From assembly GCF_902150065.1 (NCBI RefSeq), contig NC_043999.1, forward strand, positions 8,956,342 to 9,020,341: a stretch of 64,000 bases of DNA, given 5' to 3'. The stretch comes from Myripristis murdjan (Eukaryota > Chordata > Actinopteri > Holocentriformes > Holocentridae). Both the position numbers and the translations under genes were made by a program. Below are positions 57,105-64,000 of the stretch, piece by piece. A model generated the notes under the pieces. It was given only the letters and a program-made list of their open reading frames with translations, was not told the DNA's origin and did no database searches. Position 1 is the stretch's first letter, and every line of letters starts with the position of its first letter.

Positions 57105-57540
57105 AAAATCATTTACCATCAGATTGATTATTAAACAGGTTAATAAACAGAATGAGTCATATTCTAGTGCAAAACATCCATTGAAAACTGGTTGCATGAT
57201 AATAGGCAAGGTGACGTGCTTTATGGTTAAAACACTGTAAAATGCTTGTTTAAAAAAATTCAATATCAAAAAGAGAGAGAAACAATCATCATATCTAAAC
57301 ACTTCTTTAAACACAATATGAACACAGGCGTCTGAAAAACACAAAGTGCTGATTCATTGTCGGTGTGTTTTTAACTGTACTTTTACTGCTTTTCCTCTGG
57401 GTAGTTTCGGTTTTAATTAGTGTTCATTATCTTCCCGGGCCGGCGTTAACTCTGACCGCTGGGGATTTAAAACATGCTTTGTTGTGTTTTTGAGGCATTT
57501 TAACGCATTATTTAAGTCAAACCGTATCCTTTTTTGAATG

Positions 57541-58012
57541 AGCAAGTCCTGGCCCCAGCCCCAGCCCCAGCTACAGGCACCTCTCCAGAGACCAGGACCC
57601 CCGGGCTCCACCAGCACCAGCCGCAGGCCCAACCCCAGCCCCAGCCTCAGCTGCAGCCCCAGGCCCAGCCCCAGCCCCAGGCATCTCTCCGGGGACCAGA
57701 ACCTCCGGGCTCCACCAGCACCAGCCACAGGCCCAAACCCAGCCCCAGCCTCAGCTGCAGCCCCAGGCCCAGCCCCAGCTCCAGGCACCTCTCCAGGGAC
57801 CAGTATCTCCGGGCTCCACCAGCACCAGCTACAGCCACAGCACCAGCCGCAGGCCCAACCCCAGGCCCAGCCTCAACCGCAGCCCCAGGCCCAGCCTCAA
57901 CCGCAGCCTCAGCCCCAGCTGCAGGCCCAGCCCCAGCCGCAGGCCCAGCCGCAGGCCCAACCCCAGCTGCAGGCCCAACCCCAGCCCCAGCCAGCCCAAG
58001 GCTCAGACCCAT
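57541..58012. repeat. GC-rich minisatellite with 104-bp units
   Basis: The word CCGGGCTCCACCAGCACCAG starts at 57601, 57705 and 57809, exactly 104 bp apart. Shorter CAGGCCCAACCCCAG-type units fill the right part. Frames on both strands stay open (Pro/Gln/Ala-rich or Gly/Ala-rich) because the units lack stop triplets. As 104 is not a multiple of three, each unit would be read in another frame, which argues against a protein. Confidence 0.85.
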
Positions 58013-58424
58013 GATTTCTATTGCATTTCTATGACTGTTTGCCCTGAATTGTTTTGTTCAACCCCAATTTTAAGAGATTAAAAAAGAATTCAGTTTGGGC
58101 ATATTTTTTGGTTGGTTTGGTTATCTTTGTAGAAAATTCAAATGATCTTGCTTTTGACTGTAGTTCGCATACAATTTTTGTGTGAATATTTTATAATTGT
58201 ATATTCATGGTATTATATGTAATCATTCACCGATTGCCACTGAGAATGAGAGGAGTTGCAATTATTTCCAAAATTGCTGACTGCTATGAATTATTTTAAT
58301 AAATGTTCCTTGAATCTAATGCAAATGTTTATTTTGTGAGCGTTTTAGTGGATTTTAAGCGTACAAATTCCATTTAAGGATTTTAGAAAAAAAAAACAAA
58401 CAAAAAAACAACACATCTCTGTTA

Positions 58425-58590
58425 ATTTTAATACAACTTTGTGTTGAATTATTTAACACACAACATGTGTTAAATGTGTTAACACACTGATTGTGTTGAA
58501 AACAACATGAAATGTGTTGTACTTAACTAGACACACAGGTGTGTTAAAAATTAACACATGATGTGTTATTTTCAAGACATCTATTTTGAA
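58425..58590. repeat. Palindromic TGTGTTAACACA-type repeats
   Basis: Many words of the form TGTGTTAA, TTAACACA and AACACAC alternate over 160 bp, making several overlapping short hairpins. Similar ends are known from small MITE-like repeats in fish. Confidence 0.55.
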
Positions 58591-60109
58591 AGTGTAACAG
58601 CCTCTTCAAGCCTGTTATTGAACTCACTTGAAAAAAAAAATCTCAATTAGTCCAGAGCTGGAATATTATGGTGGTTAAACTGGAAATTACATATGTGTAA
58701 CTGTGTTTAACAGTTTTACAATCTTGTTGAAACAGCAATGTCTTCAATTAGAATGGACTGCCTGGAGATTACGCTCGTAGCTTCCTCACTTAGCATTGCT
58801 ATCAGTGTTGATAGCGTGGCATTGGGATCCAACAATTTCACCAAAAGCACAATCACACCTCTCTCTTGAAAGATGAGATTCTGCAGAGTCATGGCCTGCA
58901 TTGAGTCAATGCCTAAGGATGAAAGAGGCAATTCGTCATGAAGCTCACTCTTGTCAGTACCAATGGTCTTGCTGAGTAGAGATTTGACAGTCTTTTGGTG
59001 CGACTGACTCTGTTTCTTTGATTTGTGAATTCATCTCATTTGATTTTTGGAAAAACTCCTCTACTAATGGGGACAGACGTATGGTCAAGGCAGCATTTTG
59101 AGAGATGATGTTGTATCTGATGTTTTTGAAATGAAACCTGCACACAGCCTGTTGTGGTCTGTTGATCAAAAGGCACTGTTCCAAACTTTTATGAATTTCG
59201 GCCACATTCAACACCATCATCCCTTTTGCCTCCAGAAACCTTTGGAGATGTTTATTTTCCAAGAGGAGGCCGAGGTTCAGAGCTCCCCAATTGATAGACT
59301 GTCCAGGGAGCCCAAGTTTGCGTCGATACTGACAGAATGTGTCAAGGAATGTGTTGGCCGCAGCATAGTTTGTCTGTGATGCATTTCCCAGAAAAGCAGA
59401 GATGGAAGAGTAGCACACAAAGTAGTCTAACTGACAGTGCTGTGTTGAATGATGCAGATTCAGAGCACCGTTCACCTTAGGTTTGAGAACTTTCTCAAAG
59501 AAAGATTTGTCAAGGGTCTCAATCAGCCCGTCATTCAAGACGACTGCACTGTGAAACACTCCTCTGATAGGACAACCAGGGAATTTCTAGCCAATGGCAC
59601 TGATGGTCTGGCACACAAGCTCAGACACAGAGACATCACACTCCATGCTAGTGATGCATGTCCCACACTGTTTAACCACATTGTCTATCTTTTTTTGCAC
59701 ATCTGGTGTAGGTCTGCTTCTGGAGAGTATGACAACATACCCCCCTCCTCTTTGAGAAATGAACTTTACTGTTTCAAAGCCCAGCCCAGAAAGACCACCT
59801 GTCACAATGTACACAGCTCTCTTTTGAAAAAGCTGTTTTTTTCTTGGCATCAGTGGAATGTCAGATAATTTGCCCTCAACATCTCTTTCCAGCGCCACAA
59901 CTGGCAGTTTCTTTGAGCTGAAGTATGAATCTGATCTGCTTAAAGCAACGGTGTTGTTGTTTTCAGATTCCACATTCTGAAAGGTAAAACTCTCAAGAGC
60001 AAAATTCCTGTTCAAGTCCAAGGACTTGAGCCAGTCATGAATGTATGGCCTCTGTGCAATCAGGGATCCCTTTTGCAAAACAGTTGTCACGTTTATGGTC
60101 TGTATGTGA

Positions 60110-60693
60110 CAGTGTTGTGCAAGTTCATAGTTCTCATGAACTAGTTCAAAGTTCAGTTCACACAGTATAAAAATTAATAGTTCACGTTCATAGTTCACCA
60201 TTTCAATTTTGAACTAGTTCAAAGTTCAGTTCATTTCATTTCAAAGTGAGAATGAAAGACTGACCTTGTTTTTCAAAGAAAACTATGATATCCATCACCA
60301 CCTAAAACTGTTCGCTGTTTACAATTATATATTGTCCTAGTGGAATTGTAGAAATCTGTAAATCTCAAACAATGTAGTCCATTATTAATTTGTCTACCTG
60401 TTGCTGGGAAATCCAGTAATACCCCTGAAGGCTGCAGGCAGTGTGACTTGGGTCGTTTGGGGCTGGCAGGGTGTGTTCTTGCCCATTCCTGATGACTTTT
60501 TGGGATTGTCAAGGACTTGTAGATATTTTCTCACACTGGATGGATGCTTCAACTCCAAATGCCTTTTCAAATTTGAAGTTGATATGTCCACCTGCGCTGA
60601 AAGTGTTTTTCAGCGCAGGTGGACATGATTTGCACAGAAAGGTTAGATTTTTGCTGTCGGAATCAATGTAGGGCCCTATAAAATCCGTGTCAC
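60110..60693 (-). mobile_element. hAT-like fragment replacing part of the third PKS copy
   Basis: The segment starts CAGTGTTGTGCAAGTTC, with TAGTTCA words nearby, and ends near TAGGGCCCTATAAAATCC, both reminiscent of hAT termini. The minus strand at 60394-60591 reads TSNLKRHLELKHP, like the end of a BED zinc finger found in hAT transposases. It replaces 423 bp of the gene B sequence by 584 bp, so a deletion accompanied or followed it. A perfect 19-bp hairpin lies at 60584-60626. Confidence 0.5.
60584..60626. repeat. Perfect 19-bp inverted repeat, 5-nt loop
   Basis: Arms 60584-60602 and 60608-60626 are exact complements (ATGTCCACCTGCGCTGAAA) around GTGTT. It is within the hAT-like insert. Confidence 0.9.
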
Positions 60694-61346
60694 AACAGGG
60701 TAACATGAAGCAACACGGTCACGAACTCTCAGTTTGCTAACATCCCTTCCGACTGCTGTAACAGTGCCACTGAAATCAAGAGCAAGTAGCTTGTGTTTCT
60801 GAGATGAGTATTTGTTCCAGTAGAGTGTCTGGCCAAATTTCAAATGTGAAGCACTGACAGGGAAATAATCAGATGAATGAACACATATCTTACTGAGCTT
60901 AATTTCAACTGATGTGTTGCTGACTGGCTGGTCTTCCTCATAAGAATGAATGGCTAACAGGTTAGTCACAGTGTGTGCATGAGGTGTCTGGAGGATGTAG
61001 GGCTCAGACAACGTAGAGCTGAGACTGCCTTCTGAACTGTCAGTGATTTGAACCGGGTTAGGGGTAATGGAAGGTTTCAAAATCAATCCGTCTTTCACCA
61101 CCAATTCTGGGTACTTCTGGCAAGGATATGATTTTAAGACCTGAGACAAAGCTGCAATGTCCTTAGCAGAGACTGAACTCATGTCAATCAGCTGGAATGA
61201 GAGATCTGGTATCTCTGCAGCAAATGATCTTGTCATGCCTAAGAGAACAAAACCTGGACTTACATGTTCTACTGTGATTTCAGAGGAGCAGTGGGTTATT
61301 GCTCTGATGGAGTTTGGAAAACCAATCATCTTCAGTTCAAGGACTA

Positions 61347-62022
61347 TGTCACAGAGTGATCAGGAGAGACCTTGTTTTCAGTCTGCTTTATATTTTTCTC
61401 TTTATTTGCAGTGAGTTGAGTGTTTTCTTTATAAGTCTCCCTTGTGTGTATATGTGTGGAGGACCTCCCCTATTTGACAGCAGCGCACCCGCTACCACTC
61501 ACCTAATCAAGCCATGATTGTTGGATGGACAATTAAAGGCAGTCGGGACACAGGTGCGAGGCAGGCTGGCCCAGGGAGAGCTACAGACGCGGGTAGAGGA
61601 CGCCACGGCGGAGTTGCGGGACGGAGTGAGTCGCCACGACTGATAGAGGCGAGTGATTAACCCTCTGGACTTGTTTAATGTGCCTCCGCTGTGAGCCGGT
61701 GCGGCTTTATCTGTGCTTCTCCCCTCTCCTTTCCTCCTGCCTGAGGCTCGACCGCTGTGCACCTGGCGCAGAGTCGGACGGCTCGCTGCCTCTGGAGAAA
61801 GCACCGACCGGGGCCGTAGCCACGTCACCTGAGGCTCGCCACACCAGCGGCCCCCCGCTTCTTCCTTCTACCTCCATCCCTGGCCTGGAGCTAATGGACT
61901 AAAGACTTTTTTATGCACCCCCAAACTTTTATCTGATTGAACTGTGAAAATAAACTGTTTTTTTCATTGGACTTGTCTCTTGTCTGTGCGCTTGGTACCA
62001 GAGAAAAAAAAACCCAGTGACA
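61347..62022 (+). repeat. Left LTR of the Gypsy fossil
   Basis: 676 bp starting TGTCAC and ending GTGACA, a perfect 6-bp terminal inversion with the standard TG...CA ends. AATAAA occurs near 61950. The left edge coincides with the exact point where homology to PKS gene B stops. Confidence 0.85.
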
Positions 62023-62073
62023 TTTTTTCTTGGCGTTGTTCGGCAGGATCTCTGGTGTACAAGTCCACAGTCA

Positions 62074-62972
62074 TGAGCGTAGAAAACCAGGTAGCTGCAC
62101 CTGGACAGGCAGTTTTTAATGCAATGTGGCCATGGTTCATGGGGGTATCATGGGCTCCAAAATTTGATGGTAAAAAGAATGGAAGTAAATATGGGGACTG
62201 GGCCAGCCAGATGAAAGCCCTTCTCAGGGCTCAGAACCTCACAGAACAGCAGAAAATTGATTTTATCTTTAGTGCTGTTGAAGGGGATGCCAAACGGGAA
62301 ATTCAGCTGCTTAGTGGACTAGATAGAGACACAGCTGATAAAATTTTTAACTTTTTAAATGGATTGTATGGGGGAACTTCATCTGCTGCTGACCTGCATG
62401 TGAAATTTTTTAACATTAGGCAGGGCAGTGGGGAGTCGCTCAGTGATTTTAGCCTTCGGATCCGGGAGGCCTTCCAGCAATGGAGGGCAGTGGAGCCAGA
62501 TGGAACAGCCCGCCAGGACACCACTCTAAGGGATCAAATGATTGCTAGCCTACAGCCTGGACCATTAAAAAAAGAACTTCAAAGGCAGGTACGCAGAAGC
62601 CCTAACATGTCTTGTTCTGAGCTGTTTCAGGAGGCTAAGGAGTTGGAGAAGGAGGGTTGGGGTGATGACTATGAGAGCCAGTCCCATCAGGTAACCACAG
62701 TGCCCTCTGTTGATGACCTTGTTAAGTGGAAGGATCAGACTAGAGCAGAGGTTGTGAAATTGGTTACTGAACTGAAAAATAGCTTGAAGGAGGAGCTTAA
62801 ATGCAGTAGAGAGCCTTCTGGTCGCCCCCGACGGCCATTTGCACACCCTCGCTGGGATGAGCAGGGGCGCCCCATTTGCTTGCAGTGTGGACAACCAGGG
62901 CATATCCGCCGGGATTGCCCACAGCGGGAGCAGGCCCAGCAGCCTTTAAACTCCCAGGTCCGGCCACTGTAG
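62074..62972 (+). other. Gag region of the Gypsy fossil
   Basis: Encodes a retrotransposon Gag-type protein of about 300 residues with a helical capsid-like part and a single CCHC knuckle (CLQCGQPGHIRRDC) near the end, as in many fish Gypsy elements. Treated as part of a fossil. Confidence 0.8.
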
Positions 62973-63039
62973 GGCGAGTGGACGGAGAACAAAGGGAGGA
63001 GACGCCATCTAAGCCCTCTTTCATCGGCAAGTGCCCAGC

Positions 63040-63987
63040 AGTGGAGGTTACAGCTGGAGGAAAAACCATCCCCTGTCTCCTGGACACTGGGTCCCAGAGC
63101 ATTTGCCTGCTGCCAGAGGGTAATGGTGGTGGGCCCTACAGAGGACCAGCCCATCACAGCCCGGTTGACCAAGCAACAGCCAGTTATGGTGCCCCCAGAG
63201 ACGGAGATGGTATTGTGGACCCAGGTTCCTGGAAATGCTGGAGCTGACAGATGGGGAAGTGGAGGTGGCAGTGAGGGCTGTTCAGGAACTGGTGGAAGAT
63301 GACACGGCAGGAGGCCTCCCCCAGTGCCCTCACCTTCCCCAGACCCAGCAGGATCAGGTGAATCAACTGTTAACTAAGTGGAAGTGTGTGTTTGCCCAGG
63401 ATGAGGAGGATTTGGGGGAGACTAGTGCTGTATTGCATCAGATTCCCACTAGTAATGCACCCCCTTCCTGGGAGAGGTATCGACCTGTTCCTCCTAGTCT
63501 TTACCAAGAACTCAGATCTCTGTTACAGAGCATGCTAGAAAAATCGGTTATCCGAGAGAGCAGCAGCCCATGGGCAGCCCCAGTTGTCTTGGTAAAAAAG
63601 AAGTCAGGGGCCTGGAGATTTTGTGTAGACTACCGTCGCCTCAATGCCCTCACCCATAAGGACGCCTACCCACTTCCCCGAATTGAAGAGGCCCTCACCA
63701 CCCTGAGCCAAGCAGAGTGGTATTCCACCCTTGACCTCGCAAGTGGCTACTGGCAGGTGAAGATGGACCTTGCAGATCGGGAAAAGACAGCTTTTACAAC
63801 TCCTCTGGGGTTGTATGAGTTTGAGAGAATGCCATTTGGACTCTGCAATGCCCCTGCAACCTTCCAGAGGCTGATGCAGCGCTGCCTTGGGTCCCAGGCA
63901 TGCCCGCCTTCCAGTGGATATGTTGATGGGAGCCTGCCCAGCCACTGGAAGGGCTACACCAGGAGGGTGGGTGCAAGCACATCATAG
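63040..63987 (+). other. Protease and reverse transcriptase region of the Gypsy fossil
   Basis: An LLDTGS protease motif is followed by a spacer and a recognisable reverse transcriptase N-terminal half. The integrase and RNase H would lie beyond the window. Described as a fossil only. Confidence 0.8.
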
Positions 63988-64000
63988 AACTCTACTCAGA

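Larger units (their letters stand above)
57361..58592. mobile_element. Insertion in the third PKS copy, with minisatellite core
   Basis: Homology to gene B stops at TTCATTGT and resumes at TGTAACAG, so about 1.2 kb was inserted, with a short TGT repeated at both edges. The insert holds a GC-rich minisatellite (57541-58012) and, at its right end, repeated TGTGTTAA/TTAACACA words. No transposase is seen. It may be a non-autonomous element or two nested ones. Confidence 0.55.
57105..61346 (-). pseudogene. Third PKS copy: partial duplicate of gene B, broken
   Basis: Three blocks match PKS gene B and its 3' flank in the same order and strand: 57105-57360 (34296-34550), 58593-60109 (34548-36068) and 60694-61346 (36492-37144). 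By eye identity is around 95 percent, much closer than gene A to B. Only the end of the ER-like region, the KR and the ACP are represented; KS, AT and DH are absent in the window. Faults include a frame break near 58990, a TAG codon near 59589 and loss of sequence equal to 36069-36491. Insertions occupy about 57361-58592 and 60110-60693. No intron is crossed because the region copied lies within one exon, but matching non-coding flank rules out a processed retrocopy. The right end is cut by a fossil Gypsy element. Confidence 0.88.
61347..64000 (+). mobile_element. Fossil Ty3/Gypsy LTR retrotransposon, left part
   Basis: Fossil element running out of the window. Parts seen in order: left LTR (61347-62022), leader, gag with a CCHC knuckle, aspartic protease-like part (LLDTGS), and reverse transcriptase with the conserved YRRLNALT and LDLASGYWQV stretches. 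The order and motifs place it in Ty3/Gypsy (Metaviridae). It looks broken, with roughly two or three breaks in the visible part. It lies inside the third PKS copy, so it is younger than that duplication; the right LTR is not in view and age cannot be measured. Confidence 0.9.

Noticed and set aside
57534-58034. 166-codon Pro/Gln/Ala-rich open frame
   Set aside because: It is the minisatellite with 104-bp units; several other frames are equally open and the frame shifts with each unit.
58954-59559. Third PKS copy as a stand-alone KR gene
   Set aside because: The frame is a fragment in a copy with stops and frame breaks, lacks a proper start and promoter, and is cut on both sides by insertions.

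Overview
The window is vertebrate genomic DNA, almost certainly from a ray-finned fish and probably a percomorph. The evidence is intron-split vertebrate genes with GT-AG sites, fish-type Tc1, I-clade LINE, L2-like, hAT-like and Ty3/Gypsy repeats, many microsatellites, and type I polyketide synthase (PKS) genes of the kind known from fish. The species cannot be told from the sequence. All gene models below were built by hand from splice sites, exon phase and protein-family memory.

Layout. 1-5778 (-): MASTL (Greatwall kinase), 10 coding exons, its 3' end outside the window. 6847-16516 (+): YME1L1 (mitochondrial i-AAA protease), 18 exons, complete, 718 aa, head-to-head with MASTL. 18289-25065 (+): PKS gene A, 6 coding exons, 2082 aa. 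26867-31370 (-): PTCHD3, 4 exons, 989 aa. 34671-42703 (-): PKS gene B, same six-exon structure, 2101 aa. 44308-52237 (-): an RDH11/12-like retinol dehydrogenase whose exons are well kept but which carries three lesions. A rearranged Tc1 element sits in one intron and a 5'-truncated I-clade LINE lies just upstream of the start codon. 53078-57104: repeats and microsatellites, no host gene seen. 57105-61346 (-): a partial third PKS copy, very close to gene B and broken by insertions. 61347-64000: the left part of a fossil Ty3/Gypsy element that cuts into the third copy.

MASTL, YME1L1 and PTCHD3 are also neighbours in mammals, so this is an ancestral block into which, or beside which, the PKS genes sit. 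The two intact PKS genes each show KS, AT, DH, KR and ACP with visible catalytic residues. Both have an enoylreductase-like region without the usual glycine-rich NADPH loop, and no thioesterase follows the ACP. That layout predicts an unsaturated (polyene-like) product released by another enzyme. Known fish and bird relatives are linked to otolith formation and to yellow polyene pigment.

The PKS family here is also evolving actively. Genes A and B are in opposite orientation about PTCHD3 and share a block of near-identical exon sequence around the KS active site that looks like gene conversion. A third, dying copy lies downstream. The strongest candidates for new biology are the paired, ER-dead PKS genes, their conversion tract and their close linkage to an RND-type membrane protein.
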